A stretch of DNA of 64,000 nucleotides from Metallyticus violacea (Eukaryota; Arthropoda; Insecta; Mantodea; Metallyticidae). Every line of letters starts with the position of its first letter. Positions within the stretch are counted from its first letter, which is position 1. Shown piece by piece: positions 1 to 9,882 of this stretch. A program made the translations under genes and the position numbers. The notes beneath the pieces were generated by a model. The model made no database searches and had not been told where the DNA came from. It saw only the letters and a program-made list of their open reading frames with translations. The stretch spans positions 156,857,501-156,921,500 of the forward strand of contig CM060833.1 of the NCBI GenBank assembly GCA_030762175.1, given 5' to 3'.

Positions 1-136
1 GGTCTGGAACGTTTCCTTCCTTCAAAAAAAAATCCTTTCCCAATATATCATCTCATATATCATCAGTGCCCACCCCCTGTGTTGCCTCAGTAGTAAAAAC
101 AGTCGTTAAACATATTCCAAAAAAAAAAAAAAAAAA
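1..136 (+). repeat. SINE-B copy, 3' part, cut by window edge
   Basis: The window opens inside a SINE-B body (GTCTGGAACGTTTCCTTCC, then the CATCAGTGCCCACC segment and the CGTTAAACA end) and finishes in a poly-A tail. The tRNA-like head lies outside the window. The mariner element that follows starts within or right after the poly-A. Confidence 0.85.
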
Positions 137-600
137 GGTAGGTCCATTAGTTTCCGGCCTCGCTGATATGGATTATCGCCTTCACAAAACCCTTATCCGG
201 TGTCATACTTTATCTTTAAGTAAATAATTGCAGCTGTGACTCTCGCTCCTCTGTGTTCAATTGTTCATATATAGTTGCACAAAAAAGGCTATTTATAGAA
301 GATCGTGACATGTTCAAAATGGAGTATCGAGCTGTTATTAAGTTCCTCATAAAAGAAGTGCTTATTCCAAATGAAATTAAACAGCGATTGGGCGGTGTAT
401 ATGGGGAAGCATCCCCCTTATTTCTACCGTAAAAGAATGGGCCAAACTTTTTCGAATGAGACGAGAAAGCATTGAAGACGAAGAGCGTGCAAGTCGGCCC
501 TTAGAAGTACTCACTCCTGAAAACACCGATCGCTCTTGTAGAAGGAGAAATTATGGAAGACCGGCGGCTCAAAGTTACAGATGATGCTAACCGCAGTAAT
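137..600 (+). mobile_element. Mariner element, 5' fragment (family M-I)
   Basis: The fragment begins with the terminal inverted repeat seen at 27901 and 44773 (AGGTAGGTCCATTAGTTTCC here). A decayed transposase start follows at about 310, giving MFKMEYRAVIKFLIKEVLIP. The frame is then lost and resumes with EWAKLFRMRRESIEDEERA and LEVLTPEN, a typical mariner N-terminal DNA-binding region. At least two frameshifts are present. The catalytic domain and the 3' inverted repeat are absent, so it cannot move on its own. Calling it mariner is secure; its subfamily is not determined. Confidence 0.8.
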
Positions 601-717
601 TGGTGAAAACTATGGCAGCATACTAACGATGGACCTCGGCAAAACATCCCGTAAGATATGAACTATTTTAATTTAAGACGCATGTATCTACATAAACTCT
701 CCTCCCCCCCCACAAAG

Positions 718-1013
718 TCGGTCCTGAGGTGTAGTGGTTACCATACTTGCCTCCTAAACCCAAGATCGCGGGTTCGAACCCGGCCAGGACCGATGCATTT
801 TTTCGGGTCTAAAAATACTAAGTATGGCTTCCTTCTGAAGGGAATTAAAGCTGTGTGTCCCGTGTAGTACATTTACGGCACGAAAAAGAACCTCAAGCCT
901 GAAAGAGAGGCCTCTAAGCAAAATTTGTCGGCCGTTTCACGCCCTGAGTTGAATGGGACGCTGATAACCTGAGATGTTAAAGAGCGTCCATAAATAAATC
1001 AATCAAAAAAAAA
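718..1013 (+). repeat. SINE-A copy, full length
   Basis: The tRNA-like head TCGGTCCTGAGGTGTAGTGG has an A-box, and GGTTCGAACCC is a B-box. The conserved body and the GATGTTAAAGAGCGTCC tail follow. A CCCCCCCACAAA target-site duplication is seen at about 704-716 and 1015-1026. The head-body junction reads CCAGGACCGATG as in other copies. Confidence 0.9.
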
Positions 1014-1995
1014 TCCCCCCCACAAAAGGTATCTTGCTTTGTGAATAATTAAGAGTGCTAGTCTAAAGTATGGGTTCACAGTTTCTATAATAACGTTAAT
1101 ATCTACATATCCTGATAATATAACTGAAAAATATTTTCAATTGAATGCAATTTTTATTAACATAATGACATTTCAGAGCAATAGGGCAACAGTTATAAAC
1201 TTCGCCAACCGCATATGCGGCTTTTATGTCAGGGCTACAAGGTGTAAAGCAGCCTCTTTGTTAAAACCTTGAACTTTCTCTGCCGGTATACACTCATTCG
1301 CAAAGGTGTTTAGAATGCTATATTAAACATAAAGCATTTCGTCGTGCGCATGCGGAATTTATACATAGTTATTGCAGCAATTGGCTAAAACAGATGAAAT
1401 TTGTGCAGATCTTAAAAGTTCACCAACAAAAGCACAAGTGAAGTTTCAGAATATAAAGAGAAACATTAGCATGAAATTAGTAGCCTTGCAATGACTGATT
1501 CTAGTCAATAAGAAGGTGTTTTCTCGAAGACTACGAGGGAAGTTGATAGTTTTAGTGTTGAGATTGAAAGATGATTTGAAGGCATGGACGCCGCCGGTTG
1601 AGTTACTTAGAAATCGAGGCTTAAAATACTGTGTGAACGAAAAGGTTTATAACTAAAGCCGAATATTTATGAACAGTTCAATAACGCATATCTTATAATT
1701 AAATAAAAGTATTAATATTACAAAATGTACATTAATAGTAAATTAGGTTGAACTTAAAATAAATAAAAACAAACACAACCATACACAGGGATAAGGACAG
1801 CTATTTAAATACTTCAGATGGTAATATTGATATTTAACATACATTTAACGTTAATATTTATAGAACGGTATACCAAGCCAGTGGGGGCCGTATTACTTTC
1901 TGCATTACATGGAAACAAAAGACGCCAGAGACCCTCCTAACTCTGGCAGCGTCAGGGGAAATTCTCTTAGTTTCTGTCCAGATGCACTCACCGCT
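1014..1995. other. Unassigned AT-rich stretch
   Basis: There is no recognisable coding, transposon or RNA signal. Stops are frequent in all frames. Confidence 0.5.
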
Positions 1996-2016
1996 ATCCA
2001 AATGTGTATGTATATG

Positions 2017-2017
2017 T

Positions 2018-2049
<32 letters not shown>

Positions 2050-2063
2050 GTGTGTGTGTGTGT
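2017..2063. repeat. (AC)n-(TA)n-(TG)n microsatellite
   Basis: A run of CA repeats passes through TATATA into TG repeats, making a self-complementary dinucleotide tract. It directly abuts the end of the Tc1-like relic that starts at 2063 and may have replaced its terminal bases. Confidence 0.9.
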
Positions 2064-2680
2064 TAAAATGTATACACACTTCAAGCAAAGAAAAAATTGT
2101 GTTAACGTAACAAAACTGAAATCACACAAACAGGAAATGATGAGTACTAATCGTCTTAGACTTTTACAGTTACACAGTTGCTCAAAATGTCCACCATCGG
2201 CGTCGATACACTTCTGAGTACGTTGAACTACTGATTGAGCAACGTTTGCGAAAGTGTCCTCAGCGATTGCAGCACATGCCGTTTCAATTTCTTCCCGAAG
2301 TGTTGCCAGTGTAGCTGGTTTTCTACGGTATAAGAGTTCCCCATAGGTAGAAGTCCAACAGTTAAATTCGAACCTCTTCATCCAACCCAGTGTCTTGGAA
2401 GGTTGTTATCAAGGTACGCACTACATCTTGGTGATGGTGGTAATGTGGTGGTGCACGATACTGTTGGAAGTAAAAATCTTCATTTCCATACAGTGTATGA
2501 ATGGCGGGTAAGACGTATATGCGTATCAGGTGCACTGGGCCAGTTACTGTTCCTTTAAAAGGAATTGGTTTTTCAATACCACTTCAAAATTGCTTTCCAC
2601 TGTTCAAACGATAATCTTTGCTTCATTTTGTTGCAGCAACGCTAGCATAACGTAATGTGGGTCACACAGTCGCTACCTCT
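2063..2680 (-). mobile_element. Tc1-like element, internally deleted (family V1, copy a)
   Basis: Read on the minus strand, the start MKQRLSFEQWKAILKWYWKT lies near 2640. A joined internal segment follows, then a C-terminal part, RKPATLATLREEIETACAAI...QKCIDADGGHFEQL, ending near 2170. This is the tail of the arthropod DDE transposases typified by WIGRRGPIEW...YLWG. Most of the DDE catalytic domain is missing. Copies at 25.6 and 35.5 kb share the structure. The left end (ATGTATACACACTTCAAG) matches the 35.5-kb copy's terminus. Confidence 0.75.
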
Positions 2681-3497
2681 TGTCTGGTCATGAAATCAAA
2701 ATGGCCATGGATCACTGGACGTGATCAAGTAATAAAGCAAGGGAGAATTTGTAGTTTACTTCACACCTTCTTCGTTATTGAGACCACCTGCGGATCGTGT
2801 ACGACAGTTGTGTCGTCGTGATGAGCTAAGAGGAGACACGTTTATAGTGCATCGCTATGCACGAATGTCTAACCTTAAAATAGCTGATAGCTATGTGTAA
2901 AGTTAGTGGACGAGATTTCGTACGGGTTCTAACCCTTCCAAGCACTTCCAGCACAGAACGCATTTAGACCGGCGCCAATGTGAAGGAGGGTTCCTTAAGT
3001 TGGGCGACGAGTTCACGCCCAGCCGCTGAGTTGCCAAGTGTACACTCGAGGTCATGCGGAAGGTCGTCGTGTCCGTTATAATGAGTTTGCCTCTCCGGAG
3101 TCCCGGGCTCGGTTCTCTCCCTCTTTCTAGGAACCTGAGATTGCAACTTTGATAAGGATCCGGGCGAAATGAAAAGAAGCCAAATATTACTTTGCTAAGT
3201 ACACATAGGATGTGATAAAGGTAGCAAGACGCCAGCTGGGAACTGGAGAGATGGTTAGTAACGAATATGGGGGAGAGAGATGGACTAACTCTCAAGTAAA
3301 ACAAACACACAATGCTTGCAAACACATCACCCATCCAAAATACTAAGGCGGTTCATTCTGTTTCCGGGCGTCACTGTGTTAACAAGTACATTATATTAAT
3401 AGTGAACAATTGAACATTTTGCACTGCGTGGTTCATTTAGTGTTAGAGTATAGTTTTACATAGATAATGATTGACCTAGATTTTTCTTCTTTTTTGA
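2681..3497. other. Unassigned; GC-richer island at 2900-3170
   Basis: A 143-codon open frame on the minus strand (2903-3334) overlaps a GC-richer patch. The translation is not recognised, has no domain signature, and looks like chance. The GGGTTCTAACCC at about 2924 resembles a decayed B-box, so an old SINE is possible. Confidence 0.35.
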
Positions 3498-3748
3498 AGT
3501 GTTTAACGTTCGTTTTTTACTACTGAGGCTTACAGGCGGTGGACACTGATGATATATTGGGAAAGGATTTTTTAAGGAAGGAAACGTTCCAGGCTTAAGT
3601 TTAGGGCACCTCCCCCGGCATTTGCAGGTATAAGAACTGAGGAAAACCTGGAAAAACCCCAGTCAGGTAGGACGGTCCTGTGGGATTCAAACACCAGATC
3701 TCCCGCTCACGAGTCCGCGCCTTAACGACCTCGGCCACCCGTGCGGTT
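3498..3748 (-). repeat. SINE-B copy
   Basis: Reverse orientation. The GTGTTTAACG end lies at left and the Ser/Leu-type head (CCTCGGCCACCCGTGCGG as read on +) at right. The body is well conserved, including GGAAACGTTCCAGGC. Confidence 0.9.
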
Positions 3749-3985
3749 ACCTGTATATATATATTGAATGTATCACAACAACAAAAGAAATTAAAAACTA
3801 TACATAGTGAAGCACGAGAAATAGAAAAGTAATAGCTGCGTGTGATGAGTCCAGACAAGGGAAGATAGAACATAATTTAAAACAACGAAACTACTTGTGT
3901 CCACTATACCGGCGTTTCAGCGAGAACAATACAAGAATAAGAAGAGGAGAGGTTGGTACCGATGAATCATCTCTGTCTACTCCAG

Positions 3986-4263
3986 TCGGTTCTGATGGTA
4001 TAGTGGTAACCATATTTGTCTTCAGCCCAAGATCGCGGTTTCAAATCCGGCCACTACTGATGGATTTTTTCTGGCGTAAAAATCCTAAGTATGGCTAAGT
4101 AAAGCCGTGGGTCCCGTGTCGTACATTTACGCACGAAAAAGAACCTCAAGCCTGAAAGAGAGGCCTCTGAGCAAAATTTGTCGGCCGTTTCGCGCGCTGA
4201 ATAGAATAGGACGCTGATGACCTGAGATGCTAAAGAGCGTTCGTAAATAAATCAAATCAACAA
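3986..4263 (+). repeat. SINE-A copy with perfect 14-bp TSD
   Basis: A full SINE-A running from TCGGTTCTGATGG to the AAATAAATCAAATCAA tail. The flanks TCTGTCTACTCCAG at 3972-3985 and 4264-4277 are an exact 14-bp target-site duplication, which fixes both ends of the element. The hairpin arm lacks one base (TTTACGCACG) and the CTTCCTTCGGAAG loop is deleted. Confidence 0.95.
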
Positions 4264-4399
4264 TCTGTCTACTCCAGCAAAACACAGAATGAAACTGGAG
4301 CATACGAAAATGTGTTTAGATGATTTTGACAGATGCTGCATAGGCGAGTTTTATTTAGTGAGAAAGAAAGTGCAAAACTGTTGTGTGCCATTCGAAAAA

Positions 4400-5110
4400 G
4401 AATTGAATTTCCCTGGTAAGTTCAGTCTGTGAGAATAGTTCTTAAAGAAATGAGCTACAATGGAAAAAGTGCTAAAATGAAAGGAAAAATATTAATTCAA
4501 AATCCCAACATAGTGGAATGGCACAGCAATAAGCTGTACAAGGGAACGGAGTCGTTCTATCGTACATATTGATACTTGCGCGGAGAGTAATTGTCGTCCA
4601 TGCAGGATCTGAAATGGGGTTTGTGAAGAATTCATTATTAATTTGTCAAGAAGAAAAAAGTTCGGGAGAATGTCATGATCAAATGAATTTCAGAAACTTT
4701 GAGCTTTGAATTAACAATCAAAGTCTTTCCAACCTCCCAGAGAAGAGTATTATTGTAATGGATATACTCCCGGTCACAAGCTCAGGAAACCCCCTCCGAA
4801 ATACGTTGTAAAACAAGAAATAATATCTTGGCCGCAAAATAACATTTCTTGTACAACAGACATGAGAAAATCTGAACTTTACAAATCAATAGCGAACCAC
4901 AAACGACCAGAAAAAAAAAGTGTTTCGTATTGATGAAATATTAAAATCACAGGTGCGACGATGCATTAAGATTGTCCCCATGTATATGAACTTCATTGAA
5001 CTTGCGTGGTCCAAGGCTAAGAGAGAAAAACGTTAGTGAAGAGATGAATAAGCAAGCGTTACTGAAACGTACACTTAAAGCATTTTCTCCTTTCACTTAT
5101 GAAGACTGCA
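4400..5110 (+). pseudogene. Decayed IS630/Tc1-type DDE transposase
   Basis: Read with frame changes, the plus strand gives segments of the insect DDE_3-type transposase. These are a helix-turn-helix-like part (RIVLKEMSYNGKSAKMKGK), the block SLSNLPEKSIIVMD that carries the second catalytic Asp, and the block MYMNFIELAWSKAK, equivalent to the family's LNPIELIWAQVK with the third acidic residue. Multiple stops and frameshifts are present. No terminal repeats were found, so the ends are approximate. The family call rests on the order and spacing of these motifs. Confidence 0.65.
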
Positions 5111-5445
5111 ATCGAGTGAAAAGAGTAGAGTAGCACTTTTGGGAAAAGGATGGGTTACTCTTTGGGAGGAGCAAAGAGTGAAGCGAGTGACCCAAATGCC
5201 TCCAGTGAGGAAAATGAAGACCTCTGGTCTTGCCGCCTTTCTACCTGACAGCAATTAAGAAGAGCAGATAGGAATTTCAGAAAGTGAATATCTAATTCGT
5301 CGCTAAGTTAGGGAATTTTAAGCATATTAACTTCAGCTTTAAGTAGACAATAGCATAATCACAAGTGCTGTTCAGTGTATACACGTGTGCTACCCATGCA
5401 CAATGCGCTCCTCTGACATTTGCCATCTCTCCAGCCTTTAGCGGG
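5111..5445. other. Unassigned stretch
   Basis: Purine-rich at the start and without an open frame of note. Nothing was recognised. Confidence 0.4.
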
Positions 5446-5740
5446 ACCGCTACGAGTGACCGAGGTCATTGAGGCGCGGACTCATTAGCGGTAGGTCTTT
5501 TATTTTCGAATCCCCCGCCAGGACCGTCCTCCCTGACTGAGGTTTTTTTTTCCCCTCCAGGTTTCCCTCAGTCCTCATAAATGGCAAATGCCGGGGAGGT
5601 ACCCTAAACTAGGTCTGAAACGTTTCCTTCCGTACAAAAATCCTTTCTCAGTGTTTAATTTCTTCTCATGTATCATCAGTGTCATCGCATGTGGTGCCTC
5701 AGTAGTAAAAACAGGCGTTAAACACTATTCAAAAAAAAAT
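5446..5740 (+). repeat. SINE-B copy, diverged head
   Basis: The head GCTACGAGTGACCGAGGTCATTG carries substitutions. Its B-box region (TTTTCGAATCCCC) is followed by the usual body and the GGCGTTAAACAC end with a short A-run. Confidence 0.88.
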
Positions 5741-5836
5741 CTCGGCAGTACCAATCTCGAAAACTGTCATTGCTAGTTAAATCTAAGAAACTAAGCGTGT
5801 TAAGCATAGCTTTCGAACGAGGTAGTTATGGAATGG

Positions 5837-5924
<88 letters not shown>

Positions 5925-6460
5925 TTGTACAAAGGTGCACTTTTTAGTACATTTGCTTTGATCAGTTATCTTCATATACTAATCCTTGCACTCGCATAAA
6001 CAGTAGCACTGGTAACGCACAGGAAAGAAAGATTTGGAAAATTTTATCTTCAAATGCCCCATCCCGAAGACATGGCAGAAATTAGAACTGACAATGATGC
6101 TACATAAAACCTACTGGGAAAATGATTAGTATTTTTTTTTTATTTTTATGTTAGTATATTCTTAAAAGTGATTTATTCTGCATCTGTGAAAGAGAGGAAA
6201 GAAATAAACCAAAACGCAGCATTTGTTTTTCACTTTAGGTAGCGCAGAGTCTCCGCTCTCTTCTCCATCCATCCGGAACAATACCGGAAGGTAAAGCGAA
6301 CAGTTCCCAAAGGACTTTACATTTTACAGAAAATATCTGAGTAGGAGACCTTCAAAGCACGCATGCTCGCAAAGAGGAATTTGCTAACTGTATATTGTAG
6401 TATCGCTTTTATTAACTAATCCTCCCACTTCTTAACAATAAGCTTAATATGTATTTAATA
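5741..6460. other. Intergenic/intronic stretch with (ATT)n microsatellite
   Basis: An uninterrupted ATT array spans about 5837-5922. The rest is AT-rich with no recognisable feature. Confidence 0.7.
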
Positions 6461-6740
6461 GTGTTTAGGGCCCATTTTTGCTACAGAGGCATTACAGGCG
6501 GTGGGCACTGATGATACATGAGATGAAATGATATATTGGGAAAGAATTTTTTTTTAAGGAAGGAAAAGTTCCAGACCTAACTTTAGGGTACCTCCCCGGC
6601 ATTTGTCAGTTATGAGGACTGAGGAAAACCTGAAAAAAAAAACCCAGTCAGGGATTTTCCTGGGGGTCCTGGCGGGATTCGAACTCCAGGTCTCCCGCTC
6701 ACGAGTCCGCGCCTTAACGACCTCGGCCACCCATGGCGGT
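6461..6740 (-). repeat. SINE-B copy
   Basis: Reverse SINE-B. GTGTTTAGGGCCC lies at left (an altered GTTTAACGCCC), and the right end holds the Ser/Leu-type tRNA head ending CACCCATGGCGGT. The A- and B-box regions are intact. Confidence 0.9.
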
Positions 6741-7486
6741 GTTTTAAATTTTGCCACATGTATCTGTTACGCGCACATAAAAATACAATTTCATTTGTAA
6801 TATATCAGTGCAAGCGCATTACACTTATTGATGTATGCATGCGTGCAACTTTAAGATAGCAATGGATGACAATTGACAAGTTTTAGTGCAAAAAAGCCTT
6901 TACAATCTAGCAACACTGTTTTAACCAAATTTTCAAGGCTCTACGACACCCAGAAATTTATTTAATGACGTCTTATTTAAATAGCTGCGCCCTTTAAATG
7001 TCTGTGTTAAAATAATCGAATTCAATTAGTTCGCAAACTTATTTCCCGAAAAAAATGTTTTAAACACGTTTCAGAATTAAAATAATTAAAATATCTTGGA
7101 GTAACCCGGTACCGCCACTTTCGCTAACGTTTCTGCCTGTGGCTTTCTTCAGAGCTGTAACACCTATATCTATACCCTCTACCTCTATTTGTTACATGCG
7201 GAGCACCGGCTAAGCCCAGACCCATTTGAACGACGATATTGACCGCGGAAGTTTTAGATTTTATACAAGGTTTCAGAATGTTCAAAATCTCTCTTCTGCA
7301 AATATTATAAAATAAGTGTGAAATGTTAGTATATGTTGTTTATAAAGAGCGTTCCTTATATTACTGGGCTGCTGATCCCGTGCTCCGCGCGCTGCCTATT
7401 ACCCTGGGGGGGGGGGGTTCCATTGTAAAACTCCCCCGTTGCTTACTTATGAGTGATAGGAACATGCACTATAATGACTACTAACC
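6741..7486. other. Unassigned AT-rich stretch
   Basis: Nothing was recognised apart from a G homopolymer at about 7407-7417. Confidence 0.4.
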
Positions 7487-8010
7487 TTGTTATAAGTGGT
7501 GTTGAGCTTGGTGTCCATCTGGATTCAGACATTCCTGGCATCTTCGGATGAAATTTCCATTCACACGCTGAAGTTCTTCTGGCGTAATGTTTATAATTTC
7601 TGTTCTTATATTGTCCTTAAATTAGTCTATGATGTGGGTATTGTTCGTATTTAAATGAAACCATATATATCTGAGAACATGATTAAATGTGGTTCAACGG
7701 TACTGTGTACGATATTTTGTAATATTCACTTACAGAAATTTACTCGTTTTTTGTCGTCACGACTTTGTAATTCAAGAACTAAAGTCACTCTGTAGGGTAT
7801 CAATTTTAAAAGTTTAGCAGCTCTACGAAAGGAAGTTTTTGAAACGCCCAACACCTTTTAAGAGATTTCTTTGGACAGCGTTTGAATGATGCACCAATGT
7901 CTTCAATTTTTTCCTCATTTCTTTTTCTCTTCTTAGGTCTAGTGTTTAACCAGACATCTCTACATGAAACTGGAATAGCAGGAAATTTCTCCTGAAATTG
8001 TCTACACACC
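7487..8010 (-). pseudogene. Internally deleted Tc1-like (DUF4817-type HTH) transposase
   Basis: On the minus strand a 67-codon open piece at 7806-8009 gives KKRKRNEEKIEDIGASFKRC and PKKSLKRCWAF, matching the helix-turn-helix region of the common arthropod DUF4817/DDE transposases. Further along, in another frame, 7487-7630 gives FKDNIRTEIINITPEELQRV followed by RRCQECLNPDGHQAQH, their C-terminal tail. The whole catalytic core between these parts is gone. No terminal repeats could be defined. Confidence 0.7.
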
Positions 8011-9612
8011 TGTTTACATGATTCGGTTTTTACATAGGTATCGTATCAGTGGCTTAATAAGAATAATCTAATGTAAGTGAACGCAGCACAGATGTTTTGA
8101 ATAAACTTTCACCTTTGAGATGCACAATGAACAAACTCTAGTCTTTACAGCTCGAACAGAAGGCAGCAAATGACACAGTATAATACAGCTGATAAACGTA
8201 GCCTTGAGCTGGTATTCACCTCTAGTTCGCTAATAGAATAATACCGAAGTCAATTCAGTGCAAGCGAGCTATGCATATATCCAGCTATAAATGTAACGCA
8301 TGGTACTGAGTAGCCGGATTATTGGTATATTAAAAAGTTATTAAAAACGTGGTGATGAACACTAAAAATAGAAAAATCAAATGTTGTGTGCATAAACTTA
8401 TTTTCTTCTTCTGAAGGAAAAAAATAATAAATAAAAATCTTAATCGTAGTTATATATATTCGCGTATGTAGAGAGTGATAACTTTTTTTTTTTAAAAAAA
8501 ACATAATTTTAAAAAGAAAAAAAAAAGCAATAACGCAATAACTATTTATCCTTTGGCAATGAACATTTTGTATATTCCTAGGCATGTTATAAAAATATCT
8601 CTGTGTATTTGTAAACCCTTATTTTGGGTTTTGGGCAACACTCCATATGCACAGAAAGGTTTCTTTTGGCTATGAACTGTGCACTTCTTTTCAACAATTT
8701 TCCTTCACCGCTTAATAACAGTAAAACGATTGTTTATGAGCTAGGCGAAAAGTTTCTAATTAGTTTATAAAGCTGGATTAATTTTTCGTAAAAGTACTGG
8801 GCAATGTCACACCAGCAGAACTATAGGTTGCAGAGGCAAATGTTGTTTGAAACGAAAACACGAACTGCAATAATAACATGCAATCGCTCATGCTTACGTA
8901 AAATCCACTCAAAATCCGCAAGAAAATAGTACTTAGGTTTCGGAAAGGAGAAAGAACAGACAATTAAATTATTAGGAGATGTCATACGCTGCGGAAACCA
9001 ATATGTTTTCCTTTTGTTTTAATGCTGTTGACTTCGCGCGTGTCTGATAGACACAAAACATTAGCGTGAATCACACAATCGCTGTGGATATCGAGAGTAT
9101 GTTCGGAAATGAGCCACTGCATGATAGCGAGAGAGGGTACGGGTAAGGCTGACGACGATGGCACTACTTGTTCTCTCAGTAGCAGGGGAGAGGGCATGCT
9201 GCAGCCTGCAAGAGGTCACCCGGTTCTCTGTCGCAATCCGAGCGAGGTACGCCGTTCGAGCCCAGGCAGCAGCTCCCGATTTTCCTTGCAAGTAGGCTAA
9301 TGTTTCTTGTATTCCCAAAAATGTATTCAAATTACCCTGAAGTGGTTTAGTATTGCTAAAGTGTGATTTGTTAATATACATGTCAGATTTTGCCAATAAT
9401 TATTATTTAAAAATATATTACACAATTCATATACATTCATAGCAGAAAACGTAGCATTGAAATAAAAGGGAACTTGTTGTTTACATGTTAGAAAAATACA
9501 AATAGAATATGGTTACACTTTTAAATTATAATAAATTATAATAAAGTATAAGATTTCACTTGGTTTTCACTTTAAAGTGTAAATATTCAAATCAATTAAA
9601 CCACCTGCTTTG
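8011..9612. other. AT-rich stretch, then GC-rich island at 9010-9300
   Basis: 8011-8990 shows nothing. At 9061-9396 a 111-codon minus-strand frame overlaps a GC-rich patch containing CCGTTCGAGCCCAGG, which is B-box-like. The predicted protein is rich in Arg/Ser/Thr and not recognised. A degraded tRNA-derived repeat is as likely as an exon. Confidence 0.35.
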
Positions 9613-9882
9613 TACCGCCACGGGTGGCCGAGGTCGTTAAGGCGTGAACTCGTGAGCGAGAGGTCTGGGGTTTGAATCCCGTCGGGACCGTCCTCCCTGA
9701 CTGGGGTTTTTTCCAGGTTTTCCTCAGTCATCATAAATGGCAAATGCCGGGGAGGTACCCTAAACTTAGGCCTGGAACGTTTCCTTCCTTAAAAATCCTT
9801 TCCCAATGTATCATTTCATCTCATGTATCATCAGTGTTCACCGCTTGTGGTGCCTCAGTAGTAAAAACGGGCGTTAAACACT
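9613..9882 (+). repeat. SINE-B copy, full length, close to consensus
   Basis: The head runs CCGCCACGGGTGGCCGAGG with an A-box (GTGGCCGAGGTCGTTAAGG) and a B-box (GGTTTGAATCCC). The whole body and the CGGGCGTTAAACAC end are present. Confidence 0.93.

Noticed and set aside
718..793. tRNA gene at this and other SINE heads
   Set aside because: The anticodon loop is enlarged, no plausible anticodon is present, and the head always continues into the SINE body.
1905..2381. 158-codon frame on the minus strand, the longest in the window
   Set aside because: Half is the Tc1-like C-terminal relic; the rest is translation of the CA/TG microsatellite (CVCVCV, THTHT).
5770..5961. Open frame with a long poly-Tyr run
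   Set aside because: It is a translated (ATT)n microsatellite.
7407..7417. G/C homopolymers here and at 12099-12115 and 13989-14001 as functional quadruplex or triplex sites
   Set aside because: They are single homopolymer runs, not the spaced G-tracts needed, and may reflect sequencing length error.
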